This document shows, piece by piece, positions 1 through 8,893 of a DNA stretch of 64,000 bases (position 1 is the first letter of the stretch; each line of letters begins with the position of its first letter). This DNA is from Oligoflexia bacterium (GTDB taxonomy: Bacteria > Bdellovibrionota > UBA1018). The notes under the pieces were generated by a model. That model was not told the origin of the DNA. It was given only the letters and a program-made list of their open reading frames with translations, and did not search any database. The stretch covers positions 177,759-241,758 of the forward strand of contig CAIZRG010000049.1 of NCBI GenBank assembly GCA_903935335.1, read 5' to 3'. The position numbers and the translations under genes were made by a program.

Positions 1-9
1 CTCACTCAT
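1..9 (-). CDS. Possible start of a gene leaving the window
   Basis: On the minus strand an ATG begins at position 9 and reads Met-Ser-Glu before the window ends. A GGAG ribosome-binding motif lies nine bases upstream (complement of 19-22), and it follows the nuoN stop by about 40 bases. It is probably the next gene of the nuo transcription unit; nothing can be said of its product. Confidence 0.3.
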
Positions 10-48
10 TCTATAGTGCTCCAAAAATGGTCGCAGAACCCTAGTGAG

Positions 49-1554
49 TTATAAGCTCGTAATTGCTTTTCTTGCTAAATCAACAAGACCAGCAGGAAGG
101 ATCCCCATATGGATAGTAAATACCACCATTGCAGCTACCGTAAAACCCGTCCAAAGAGGTACTCGCAAAAGTCGTGGACTACCCATCGGCTCCATCATAT
201 ACATATACACTAGAATCCTTAGATAATAGTACACTGAAACAGCACTACAAAGCACTGCAATGATTGTAAGAATAATTTCATCAGCCTGAATAGCTGAGTA
301 AAACAATAGGTATTTTGCCACAAACCCAGATGTAGGAGGAATTCCAGCCATTGCCAGAATAAAAACAGCTAAAGAAAAAGCAATCCAAGGATGTCGGCGT
401 GATAGCCCAGCTAAATCATGAATATTTAAACCAGAATCATCTCTTGAACTCAGAAGTCCCAACACGATAAAGACTCCCAGATTCATGACAGCATAGATAG
501 ACAAGTAAAAAACTCCAGGAGCAAAGCTTAAATCACTTTTTGAACCGGCAATCACTCCAATCAAGAGATACCCAGAATGACCAATGGAAGAATAAGCTAA
601 AAGTCGCTTCAGATTGGTTTGAGTCAACCCAACAAAACTACCCACCCCCATCGTTAAAACTGCTGAAACCCATAAAAGATCGTGAACTCTGTGTTGCAAA
701 ATCTCAGATAGTCCTCGTCCATAACCCATTGTAATAAAAACACGAACCAAAGTTGCAAAAGCTGCAGCCTTAAGTCCTGTTGCCATAAATCCAGTCACCG
801 GTATTGGAGCACCTTCATAAACATCTGGCATCCACATATGAAAAGGAACACAAGACACCTTAAATAAAAATCCAATTAAAACAAGGATTGCCCCTAGCAT
901 AAAAACTGGACTCGTACTCTCCGGATGAATCTGCATCACTGTGAAAATCATCTTAAGCTGAGTGTGACCCGTAGCACCATAAATCAGTGCAACCCCATAA
1001 AGTAAAATAGCAGAAGCTGCCGAACCCAAAATAAAATACTTCATAGCAGCTTCATTGGAGCGTCGATCCGCCCTTCTAAAACCTACAAGAACATAGACAG
1101 CAATCGACATTAACTCTAAGGCAATAAAAATCACAATAAGATCTAAAGAAGAAGCCATCAGCATCATTCCAAGTGCTGAAAAAAGCAGTAAAATAAAATA
1201 CTCGGGATGCTGAAGTTTTTCTCGATCCAAGTAACGAAAGGAAATTATTGAAGTAAATAGAGCAGCCAATAAAAATAAGATATTAAAAAAATTAGAATAT
1301 GTGTCTGAGATCATCATCCCGTTAAACAGCAAAACAGGACTTTGATCCAACAAACGAAACGACTCACTCACTCCAGCTCCACATGCAGCAATTACAAGAA
1401 TAAATACAGGCCACTTGGGACTAAAAATTTTTAATACGCTAGCAAGAATTGCTAATATAATTCCAGACAAAATTAAAAAATAAGGAGTTAAAACCCCTAC
1501 CTGATCTTGGCTTAACCTTAATAATTCGGGTCGAATCGTTGTCAAAGTACTCAT
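49..1554 (-). CDS. nuoN: NADH-quinone oxidoreductase subunit N (main complex)
   Basis: Antiporter-like proton-channel subunit of complex I in the inner membrane, 501 residues, which is the usual length. About 14 hydrophobic segments are visible. The family's charged residues are present: Glu147 in the LELMSI motif of TM5, the Lys of FKVSC followed by PFH, the Lys of TGLKAAA, and the Lys of the SGFVAKY segment near the C-terminus. It is the last nuo gene; its ATG lies two bases after the nuoM stop. Identity is firm and the subunit should be proton-competent, in contrast to the paralogue at 13430-14899. Confidence 0.95.
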   Translation of the reverse strand: MSTLTTIRPELLRLSQDQVGVLTPYFLILSGIILAILASVLKIFSPKWPVFILVIAACGAGVSESFRLLDQSPVLLFNGMMISDTYSNFFNILFLLAALFTSIISFRYLDREKLQHPEYFILLLFSALGMMLMASSLDLIVIFIALELMSIAVYVLVGFRRADRRSNEAAMKYFILGSAASAILLYGVALIYGATGHTQLKMIFTVMQIHPESTSPVFMLGAILVLIGFLFKVSCVPFHMWMPDVYEGAPIPVTGFMATGLKAAAFATLVRVFITMGYGRGLSEILQHRVHDLLWVSAVLTMGVGSFVGLTQTNLKRLLAYSSIGHSGYLLIGVIAGSKSDLSFAPGVFYLSIYAVMNLGVFIVLGLLSSRDDSGLNIHDLAGLSRRHPWIAFSLAVFILAMAGIPPTSGFVAKYLLFYSAIQADEIILTIIAVLCSAVSVYYYLRILVYMYMMEPMGSPRLLRVPLWTGFTVAAMVVFTIHMGILPAGLVDLARKAITSL

Positions 1555-1555
1555 T

Positions 1556-3130
1556 TTAATTTCCCTTTTTAATCATAGAATCAGGATGTGAGGCCTGAAG
1601 ATGAAGATTCGCCCAATCTGAACTCGACTGATGTAAGAAACGATCAATTGAGAATTCCATTTTATCCATAATCAAGCTTGGAAAAATTCCCATCACAAAA
1701 ATAGACATAACAAGAGGCAATAAAACTACGGCCTCCCTAAAAGTAAGATCTTTCAGTTTTTCATTTTCTAAATGTCGAATGGGTCCCAGCATTACCCTTT
1801 GAAACATCCAAAGCATATAGACTGCTCCAAAAACAACTCCCAGTGTCCCAATGACCGTCAAAAATGGACTCACCTTCCAGGCACCTAGAAGAATTAAAAA
1901 TTCTCCAATAAATCCATTTGTCCCGGGTAATGCAATGGAAGAAAGGGTCACAATCATCATTGCAATCGTAAAATAAGGCATCACTTTTGCCAGTCCACCA
2001 AAAGCTGAAATCTCACGCGTATGGCGTCGATCATAAATCATTCCCACTAAAAGGAAGAGCGCTCCGGTTGAAATCCCGTGACTCAACATCTGGTAAATCG
2101 ATCCTGTCACCCCAATCTCATTTAAAGAAAAAAGCCCCAAAATGACATATCCCATATGACTTACAGATGAATAAGCTACTAATTTTTTAATATCTGGCTG
2201 AACTGTTGCAATCCAAGCTCCATAAATAATTGCAATGGCTCCTAAAGTCATAAAAAAATTCTGGAAATAAGAAACTGCTTGAGGAAAGAGTGGAAACGCA
2301 AATCGAATAAAACCATAGCCTCCCATTTTGAGCATTACAGCTGCCAAAATCACGCTTCCAGCAGTTGGAGCCTGAACATGGGCGTCTGGCAACCAAGTAT
2401 GAAAAGGAAACAAAGGAACCTTAATTGCAAAGGCAAAAGCAAATGCCAAAAATAAAATATTTTGTGTCGCCATGAGGGTATTACCGCCCATTAACTTCAA
2501 TGAATATAGATCAGTAATTAAGGTAGAATAATGACCAAACTGTATTTTATACTGATAAGAAAGGTAAAAAATCGCCACTAACATAAGCAACGAACCTACC
2601 AGGGTATAGAGAAAAAATTTCGAAGCTGCGTAAATTCGCTCTTTTCCTCCCCAAACCCCAATCAAAAAATACATAGGGATCAACATTGCTTCCCAAAATA
2701 CATAAAAAAGGAAGAGATCTAAGGCAACAAAAGCACCCAACATTCCTGTTTCAAGGGCCAATAATAAAAAATAATACTCCCTCACCCGACTCTCAATCGA
2801 TTTAAAGGAACTTAGAATTGCTAAGGGCATTAAAAAAGTAGTTAATAAAACAAGCGATAGAGTGATCCCATCCAAACCGAGAGTGTAAGTAATCCCAATA
2901 CTCGGCAACCAATCAAAAGTTTCAGAGAATTGAAATGCAGGACCTTTTGGTAAATAAATAAAATAAATTAAAAGGGAAAGCACGAAGGTCAGAAGAGACC
3001 CTAAAAAAGCCCAAACTTGAAGGACCTTTTTTCCTTCTCGCCCCCCCCCCGGAATAAGAAGACCCATCAGTGCCCAAAACAAAGGAAGAAAGACAATAAC
3101 TGACAATAAGTGACCTTTAAAAACTGGCAT
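1556..3130 (-). CDS. nuoM: NADH-quinone oxidoreductase subunit M (main complex)
   Basis: Antiporter-like membrane subunit of complex I. Key residues are intact: Glu147 in FWEAMLIPMYF, the Lys of AIKVPLFPFHTW, the Lys of LKMGGYG and the Glu of GFIGEFLILLG. I start it at the ATG at 3130 (524 residues), where the protein begins MPVFKGH. An upstream in-frame TTG at 3157 would lengthen the overlap with nuoL to 41 bases. The ATG gives a 14-base overlap, implying translational coupling. Near the N-terminus the coding strand carries ten consecutive G bases (Pro-Gly-Gly-Gly-Arg), described separately. Confidence 0.95.
   Translation of the reverse strand: MPVFKGHLLSVIVFLPLFWALMGLLIPGGGREGKKVLQVWAFLGSLLTFVLSLLIYFIYLPKGPAFQFSETFDWLPSIGITYTLGLDGITLSLVLLTTFLMPLAILSSFKSIESRVREYYFLLLALETGMLGAFVALDLFLFYVFWEAMLIPMYFLIGVWGGKERIYAASKFFLYTLVGSLLMLVAIFYLSYQYKIQFGHYSTLITDLYSLKLMGGNTLMATQNILFLAFAFAFAIKVPLFPFHTWLPDAHVQAPTAGSVILAAVMLKMGGYGFIRFAFPLFPQAVSYFQNFFMTLGAIAIIYGAWIATVQPDIKKLVAYSSVSHMGYVILGLFSLNEIGVTGSIYQMLSHGISTGALFLLVGMIYDRRHTREISAFGGLAKVMPYFTIAMMIVTLSSIALPGTNGFIGEFLILLGAWKVSPFLTVIGTLGVVFGAVYMLWMFQRVMLGPIRHLENEKLKDLTFREAVVLLPLVMSIFVMGIFPSLIMDKMEFSIDRFLHQSSSDWANLHLQASHPDSMIKKGN
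3041..3050. repeat. Ten-base homopolymer inside nuoM
   Basis: The plus strand has ten consecutive C bases, so ten G on the nuoM coding strand. They encode the Gly-Gly-Gly of a hydrophilic loop after the first membrane segment, about 28 codons from the chosen start. Tracts of this length are prone to slipped-strand mispairing, and a change of one base would frameshift nuoM. Confidence 0.9.
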
Positions 3131-5057
3131 AAAATAAATACCCCGTAGCAACAGCAAGGCCTATCAGAAGGGCCAAAGCATAAGTTTGAATCGATCCAGT
3201 CTGAATCATTCTCACGGCTGCACCGGTTTTCATGGATATTTTTCCAAACCTAAGCACAATCCAGTCGACCCCCAAGATATCGATCTTCTTCCATAAAATT
3301 TCAGAAATTTTTCTGATCGGCTGGACAAAGATTGCTTCATAGATTTCATCAATGTACCACTTGTTCTCCAATAACTTCACAAGAAGACGAAATCTTTTAC
3401 CCAATCGTTGAATAAACTCTAAATCTCGATAAGCTTTTAGTGCAACCGCAATCCCCATCCCAGCACCTAAAACACTGATGAGCATCAACACCCACTCCAT
3501 CGAACTCCCCTCACCTACAGAAAAACCTTCATGAAGGGGAATCACTGGCTCTAGCCAATGCTCAAGCCAGCTCCAATGTGGAACCCCCATGAATCCAGCC
3601 ACCAAACTAAAAAAAGCTAGGATTTGTAATGGGAAAACCATCACAAATGGGGATTCATGTACGGAACGATCCCCATGACCCTCTCCAGTTTTATCAAATC
3701 GAGGAGCCCCTAGAAAGGTGAGTGAAAAAAGCCGAGTCATATAAAAAGCTGTTAAAACAGCTGTTATGGCTCCCATTGCCCAAAGAAAAGTCGATCCATG
3801 AATTGAATGAAATGCCTGCCAAAGGATTTCATCTTTTGAAAAAAAACCAGAAAAGGGTGGAACCCCACAGATGGCTAGCCACCCAACACCCACAGTTAAA
3901 AAGGTTTGAGGCATTTTTGATCGAAGCCCCCCCATCTTCCAAATATCCTGTTCCTCATGCATTCCATGAATGACACTACCAGCGCCCAAGAACAAAAGAG
4001 CTTTAAAAAATGCATGGGTAATCACATGAAAGACGCCTGCAGTGTAAGCGCCTACACCACAACCTAAAAACATATATCCGAGCTGAGATACAGTCGAATA
4101 AGCCAAGATCTTTTTAATATCTTTTTGAGCCACAGCAATCATTGCTGCAAAAAAAGCAGTAAATGCCCCAACACAAGCCACCACTTGAAGCGCTACTGGA
4201 GAAAAACTATAAAGAACATTGAGCCTGGCAATTAAATAAACTCCAGAAGTCACCATTGTTGCTGCATGAATTAAGGCAGAAACAGGAGTGGGTCCAGCCA
4301 TAGCGTCAGGCAGCCATACATAGAGTGGAATTTGTGCTGACTTCCCCATGCAGCCTACAAATAAAAGTAGACAAATCGCAGTAACGATCCCAGGCTCAAG
4401 AGTGGCACCCTGATGATGAACTGCCGCCTGAAGAGCATCAAACTCGAGAGTTCCAAACTGGCCAAAAACCAGAAACATTCCTAGAAGAAAACCAAAATCA
4501 CCGATTCGGTTAACAATAAAGGCTTTCTTTCCCGCCTGAGCTTTCTCTAGATCGGTGTACCAATAACCAATTAAAAGATAGCTACAAAGCCCGACACCTT
4601 CCCACCCCATAAACAACAAAGGCAGAGAAGACCCCATCACCAGAATAAGCATAGCAAAGCAAAACAAGTTCAAATAGGCAAAAAATCGGCCGGGCGTTGA
4701 ATCATGCTTCATATATCCAATAGAATAAATATGAATCAAAGTACCCACACCCGTAATAACCAAGGTAAAAAGAGAGGAAAGTGAATCTAAACAAAAAGCA
4801 AAATCAACCTTAAAAGATCCAACCGTCATCCAGCGAAAAACTGATTCTTGAAGAATCCGATGATCACCTTCCATGGAGAAAAGCTGAATAAAGGAAACCA
4901 GGGAAACAAGAAAAGACAGAAAAATGAAAAAGGTAGCAATTCCTCCAGTCACATCTGAGCTAGCTTTGTGCCTCTTGGAGGGTGCCTGACCGAATGCATA
5001 CCATAAACCATTAATAAGAAATCCAATAAAAGGAAAAATGGGAATGAAAGCAATCAT
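3117..5057 (-). CDS. nuoL: NADH-quinone oxidoreductase subunit L (main complex)
   Basis: Largest antiporter-like subunit of complex I, 646 residues. It shows the TM5 glutamate in MGWEGVGLCSYLLIGYW, the Lys of GKSAQIPLYVWLPDAM, the TPVSALIHAAT helix with its His, and a C-terminal lateral-helix region ending in a final membrane anchor (TGSIQTY). Together these indicate a functional distal proton channel. The ATG follows the nuoK stop by two bases. Its 3' end overlaps the start of nuoM. Confidence 0.95.
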   Translation of the reverse strand: MIAFIPIFPFIGFLINGLWYAFGQAPSKRHKASSDVTGGIATFFIFLSFLVSLVSFIQLFSMEGDHRILQESVFRWMTVGSFKVDFAFCLDSLSSLFTLVITGVGTLIHIYSIGYMKHDSTPGRFFAYLNLFCFAMLILVMGSSLPLLFMGWEGVGLCSYLLIGYWYTDLEKAQAGKKAFIVNRIGDFGFLLGMFLVFGQFGTLEFDALQAAVHHQGATLEPGIVTAICLLLFVGCMGKSAQIPLYVWLPDAMAGPTPVSALIHAATMVTSGVYLIARLNVLYSFSPVALQVVACVGAFTAFFAAMIAVAQKDIKKILAYSTVSQLGYMFLGCGVGAYTAGVFHVITHAFFKALLFLGAGSVIHGMHEEQDIWKMGGLRSKMPQTFLTVGVGWLAICGVPPFSGFFSKDEILWQAFHSIHGSTFLWAMGAITAVLTAFYMTRLFSLTFLGAPRFDKTGEGHGDRSVHESPFVMVFPLQILAFFSLVAGFMGVPHWSWLEHWLEPVIPLHEGFSVGEGSSMEWVLMLISVLGAGMGIAVALKAYRDLEFIQRLGKRFRLLVKLLENKWYIDEIYEAIFVQPIRKISEILWKKIDILGVDWIVLRFGKISMKTGAAVRMIQTGSIQTYALALLIGLAVATGYLFYASF

Positions 5058-5059
5058 GA

Positions 5060-5365
5060 CTACTCCCTTAAAAACCGAATATCGTCCGTATCTACCGAAC
5101 GTAGTGTCCGAAATAAAGCGATCACTAATCCTAATCCCACCGCAGATTCAGCTGCAGCCACAGTCATGATAAAAAAGACTGACATTTGCCCACCCAAATC
5201 TTGAAGTTGCTTTGAAAAAGTAACAAAAGTAAGGTTAACCGCATTAAGCATCAGCTCAATGCTCATCAAAATAATCAAGATATTTCTTCGAATCAATACG
5301 CCTATCAAGCCAATAAAGAAAATCACAGAACAAAAAGATAAAACTACCCAAGGCTCAACCTTCAT
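5060..5365 (-). CDS. nuoK: NADH-quinone oxidoreductase subunit K (main complex)
   Basis: Small three-helix membrane subunit of complex I, 101 residues. Both glutamates known to be needed for proton transfer are present: Glu37 in MSIELMLNAVN and Glu73 in AAAESAVGLGL. They serve as the reference for the paralogue at 18378-18665, where both are Gln. The gene lies three bases after nuoJ and two bases before nuoL. Confidence 0.95.
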   Translation of the reverse strand: MKVEPWVVLSFCSVIFFIGLIGVLIRRNILIILMSIELMLNAVNLTFVTFSKQLQDLGGQMSVFFIMTVAAAESAVGLGLVIALFRTLRSVDTDDIRFLRE

Positions 5366-5368
5366 AAA

Positions 5369-5905
5369 TCAAAACCTCCCACCTGCTAACTTCCGCTTGG
5401 CTAGAGCTACCGCTCCTACAATCGCCGCTAGCAACAGTATGGACGTGAGCTCAAAGGGCAAAATATACTCAGAAAATAAAAGCTCTGAAAGAACCTGTGT
5501 ATTTCCACCCGAAGCTTCAATTGCTTCGACCGTAAAGGGACCGAGTGCCCTTGAGTTTGGGCTTTTCTGAAACACCCAAGTAAAAAGCCCAAACAATAGA
5601 ACACTTATAAATCCCGCTATACACTTAACAAAGAGATGAGACCTTGCCAGATCAAATGAAGGAATATCAGCATTTAACAACATAATCACAAAGATGAACA
5701 ACACCATGATTGCACCTGCATAAACTAAAATCTGAAGTGTTGCGATCAGATGTGCATCAAGCAGGGCATAAATCCCCGCAAAGGAAAAGAAAACAAGCAC
5801 CAGACTAAAAGCACTGGATACGGGATTTCGATTGAAAACCACCCAAAATGAACAGGCAATAGCAAGTCCTGCAAGTCCATAGAAAAAAAGAGGCGAGATA
5901 TCCAT
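5369..5905 (-). CDS. nuoJ: NADH-quinone oxidoreductase subunit J (main complex)
   Basis: Membrane subunit of complex I, 178 residues with five hydrophobic segments. The third helix carries the family motif LVYAGAIMVLFIFVIML, whose Tyr and Gly residues form the pi-bulge gate near the quinone-site end of the membrane arm. Its ATG overlaps the nuoI stop codon (TAATG), so translation is coupled. Confidence 0.93.
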   Translation of the reverse strand: MDISPLFFYGLAGLAIACSFWVVFNRNPVSSAFSLVLVFFSFAGIYALLDAHLIATLQILVYAGAIMVLFIFVIMLLNADIPSFDLARSHLFVKCIAGFISVLLFGLFTWVFQKSPNSRALGPFTVEAIEASGGNTQVLSELLFSEYILPFELTSILLLAAIVGAVALAKRKLAGGRF

Positions 5906-6348
5906 TACTTGTTACCCCTTTGCTCAAGCAAAAACGATTTATCGTAGACTTCTCGATAGGTCGTACTCATCTCATAAATAGAACTGAGCTTAATTGCATC
6001 TTTTGGACACGCTTCTTCACACATTCCACAAAAACAGCACCGTAAGACATCAATTTCAAAACGAATCGGGTATTTCTCCTTATCAGCTCTCTCACCTGCT
6101 TCAATATGAATACACTCAGCCGGACAAACTGTTGGACAAAGCATACAAGCGGTACAGTTCTCAACCCCATTGGTTGCTTTGATATAATGGACTCCTCGAA
6201 AACGCTCAGAATAATTTCGCCTCTCCTCTGGATACTGAAGGGTTACTTTCCGAGCAAAAAACAAATTCTTGAAAGTAATGTAAAGCCCTTTCAAAATCTC
6301 AACGAGATAAAATTCTTGAAAAATCCCTTTTTTCTTTTTTACGAGCAT
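5905..6348 (-). CDS. nuoI: NADH-quinone oxidoreductase subunit I, 2x[4Fe-4S] (main complex)
   Basis: Ferredoxin-like subunit carrying clusters N6a and N6b, which pass electrons towards N2. Two canonical motifs are present, CTACMLCPTVCP and CCFCGMCEEACP, with all eight ligand cysteines. I choose the ATG at 6348 (147 residues), just after the nuoH stop. A GTG at 6381 would extend it by 11 residues into nuoH. The N-terminal amphipathic helix (FYLVEILKGLYITFKN) that lies on the membrane is visible. Confidence 0.93.
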   Translation of the reverse strand: MLVKKKKGIFQEFYLVEILKGLYITFKNLFFARKVTLQYPEERRNYSERFRGVHYIKATNGVENCTACMLCPTVCPAECIHIEAGERADKEKYPIRFEIDVLRCCFCGMCEEACPKDAIKLSSIYEMSTTYREVYDKSFLLEQRGNK

Positions 6349-6352
6349 ATTT

Positions 6353-7468
6353 TTAAACCCATCCGAAAAAAATAAAAACACTCGTGATCAAAATATTGGC
6401 TAAAGAAAGTGGCAGCATCACTTTCCAACCTAAGTCCATTAATTGATCGTATCGAAACCTTGGAAGGGTCCACCGGACCCAAACAAAAAACCACATAAAA
6501 AACCCAACTTTGATCCCAAAGGACACTACCTCAAAGACAATCCGAGTCCAATCCCCTGCCAGTGCCGACATTTGAAAGTAAGCCTGAACTTCATGTAATA
6601 CATATCCCATCCCTGGAAACAACTGCCATCCACCTAAATAAAGGGTTGCAAGCAAACCCGAAGCAGTAAACATGTTGAGATATTCGGCCATCATGAACAT
6701 AGCAAATTTCATCGAACCGTATTCAAGATGGTATCCTGCAATAATTTCAGATTCTCCTTCCGGTAAATCAAAAGGAAGTCGGTTTGTTTCAGCAAAAACA
6801 GAAACTAGAAATATCAAAAATCCAACTGGCTGAACGAAAACTCCCCACCGAGGAAACTGTAGCGCCTCTGGCAGAAGAAGGGGTCCGAAATGAGTGAGCA
6901 ACTCTCCTTGCTGCGTAGCAATGTCTCCTAGCTTCACACTTGAAAAAACCATCACAATTCCAATAACGGATAAGCCCATGGAGATCTCATAACTGATCAT
7001 TTGTGAAGAGCTTCGAAGACTTCCTAGCATCGAATATTTATTATTCGATGCCCATCCAGCCATAATGATTCCATACACCCCTAAAGAGGCGATCGAAAAA
7101 ACATAAAGTAAACCCACATTCAAATCAGCAACTTGGAAGTGAATCATTCGATCCCCGAGCTGAATTGAGCTTGCAAAGGGGATAACCCCAAAGGTCATAA
7201 AAGCAGGTACCAAAGATACAAGGGGAGCTAAAACATAATAAAAAGGTTCAACATGTCCAGGAACAGGATCTTCTTTAAAAATAAATTTAACAGCATCAGC
7301 TAAAGACTGAAAAATTCCCAAGGGCCCCACTCGGTTAGGGCCAAGGCGATTTTGTATCAAGGCTGACCCTCTCCTCTCAACCCATGCCATGATCGGTACA
7401 ACATGCAAGAGAATCACCACTAAAAATGCTGCTTTCGCTCCTGTCACTATCCAATCAAAAGTATCCAT
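6353..7468 (-). CDS. nuoH: NADH-quinone oxidoreductase subunit H (main complex)
   Basis: Membrane subunit that forms much of the quinone chamber and the start of the proton axis, 371 residues. Hallmarks are NRLGPNRVGPLGIFQSLADA after TM1, the AETNRLPFDLPEGESE loop with its glutamate cluster, and the downstream MAEY glutamate. All expected acids are present. It starts three bases after the nuoG stop. The equivalent loop in the paralogue at 19713-20795 is rewritten. Confidence 0.95.
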   Translation of the reverse strand: MDTFDWIVTGAKAAFLVVILLHVVPIMAWVERRGSALIQNRLGPNRVGPLGIFQSLADAVKFIFKEDPVPGHVEPFYYVLAPLVSLVPAFMTFGVIPFASSIQLGDRMIHFQVADLNVGLLYVFSIASLGVYGIIMAGWASNNKYSMLGSLRSSSQMISYEISMGLSVIGIVMVFSSVKLGDIATQQGELLTHFGPLLLPEALQFPRWGVFVQPVGFLIFLVSVFAETNRLPFDLPEGESEIIAGYHLEYGSMKFAMFMMAEYLNMFTASGLLATLYLGGWQLFPGMGYVLHEVQAYFQMSALAGDWTRIVFEVVSFGIKVGFFMWFFVWVRWTLPRFRYDQLMDLGWKVMLPLSLANILITSVFIFFGWV

Positions 7469-7471
7469 AAT

Positions 7472-8893
7472 CTAGGCCGCTCCAAAGGATGACTTCTGGT
7501 GAGTCCACATCATCAGAATCTCAGAAAGCACCTTACACTGACCTGGAGGAAGAATCGCTTGACGCAATTTTTGTTCAACTCCTTGATAATTCATCACGGT
7601 CCCATCCTTTTCAGCAAAGGCTGTCCCTGGCAGAACTGCAACGAACGAACTTGCTTGAGATTGACTAAAAACTCCCAGGCCCACAGCAGGAATACCTTTC
7701 AAATCAGGGAGAATAGCTCGCCCTCCCCGAATCACCAAAACAGCCTGACATCCCTTTGGAAAACCAGGAAAGCTTTTAAATCCAAGCTTCTCAAACCCAT
7801 GCAGATTGGATGTCTTACTCTTCCTTTTTAAAATCTGATCTTCAGAATCATCCTGAGCCGAAGAAGAAATTCCAGGAGTCCCAAAATGATAAACATCAGC
7901 CTTTGGAAAATGTTCGGGCAAAAACTGCTGTAACAATCGACCCTCTTCTTGAGTTAAATCAGAACCTACAAGAATCACTGTCTTTTGAACTGCTAAAGTC
8001 TTTTTAGATAAGTTAAAGGCCTCTTTCCATTCAGAAACTTGACCAGCCCCATCCTGAAACAAGGTGGGATGAATAATCCGGTCCTTGTCATGAAGATAAT
8101 TAAAATTAAATCTTCCTTCATCACACAGCCAATACCGGTTGATCTCTAAATTCTCACGAGGAACACAGCGATAAATCACATTGTCTTCTTGATGAATTTC
8201 TAAATTACAGCCTGTAGAACAACCTTCGCAAACAGAAGGTGTCTTTTTTAAAAACCAAACTCTTTTTTTAAATCGAAAGTCCTTAAGACCAAGTGACCCA
8301 GTTGGACAAATATCTGCATAATTACCTGCATACCCTGTTTGCAAAGGAAGACCATCTATTGTCGTAATCTCTGTATAATTTCCTCGCTTCACGGCCACCA
8401 TTTCATGAATTCCAGCGATTTCACTCCCAAAACGAATGCACCGGGTACAATGAATACATCGGTTCATATTTTTTTTGATCACTGGGCCCATATCCAAATC
8501 AAGATAAGTGCGCCGTTCTTCAGTATAACGGGAATAAGCATCACCATGATCAAACGAATAGTCTTGTAAGTCACATTCCCCAGATTTATCGCAAATCGGA
8601 CAATCCAAGGGATGATTGATCAATAAAAATTCCATGGTCGCTTTTTGATTTTGAAGAGTCTTTGGAGATTTTGTGTGAATGACCATACCCTCTGTTGCAG
8701 GAGTTGAACAAGCCGTTTGAAGTTTTGGCATTTTTTCAATCTCAACGGCACACATCCTACATTGTGCAACAACGGTAAGGCCAGGATGATAACAAAAGTA
8801 GGGAATGACTGAACCCACTCTTTTAGCTACCTCAATAATCTTCTCCCCAGGCTTGAACTCAACTTCACGCCCGTCAATTATGCACTTGGGCAT
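7472..8893 (-). CDS. nuoG: NADH-quinone oxidoreductase subunit G, compact form
   Basis: Iron-sulfur subunit of the NADH-oxidising module. An N-terminal [2Fe-2S] ferredoxin domain (FCYHPGLTVVAQCRMC) is followed by the N4/N5 cluster region (DCPICDKSGECDLQ, MNRCIHCTRCIRF) and a VCEGCSTGCN motif. At 473 residues it is much shorter than E. coli NuoG (about 900). The molybdopterin-oxidoreductase-like C-terminal half is reduced to roughly 200 residues. The start overlaps the nuoF end by 16 bases. The tail of this paralogue family varies, so truncation need not mean loss of function. Confidence 0.92.
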   Translation of the reverse strand: MPKCIIDGREVEFKPGEKIIEVAKRVGSVIPYFCYHPGLTVVAQCRMCAVEIEKMPKLQTACSTPATEGMVIHTKSPKTLQNQKATMEFLLINHPLDCPICDKSGECDLQDYSFDHGDAYSRYTEERRTYLDLDMGPVIKKNMNRCIHCTRCIRFGSEIAGIHEMVAVKRGNYTEITTIDGLPLQTGYAGNYADICPTGSLGLKDFRFKKRVWFLKKTPSVCEGCSTGCNLEIHQEDNVIYRCVPRENLEINRYWLCDEGRFNFNYLHDKDRIIHPTLFQDGAGQVSEWKEAFNLSKKTLAVQKTVILVGSDLTQEEGRLLQQFLPEHFPKADVYHFGTPGISSSAQDDSEDQILKRKSKTSNLHGFEKLGFKSFPGFPKGCQAVLVIRGGRAILPDLKGIPAVGLGVFSQSQASSFVAVLPGTAFAEKDGTVMNYQGVEQKLRQAILPPGQCKVLSEILMMWTHQKSSFGAA

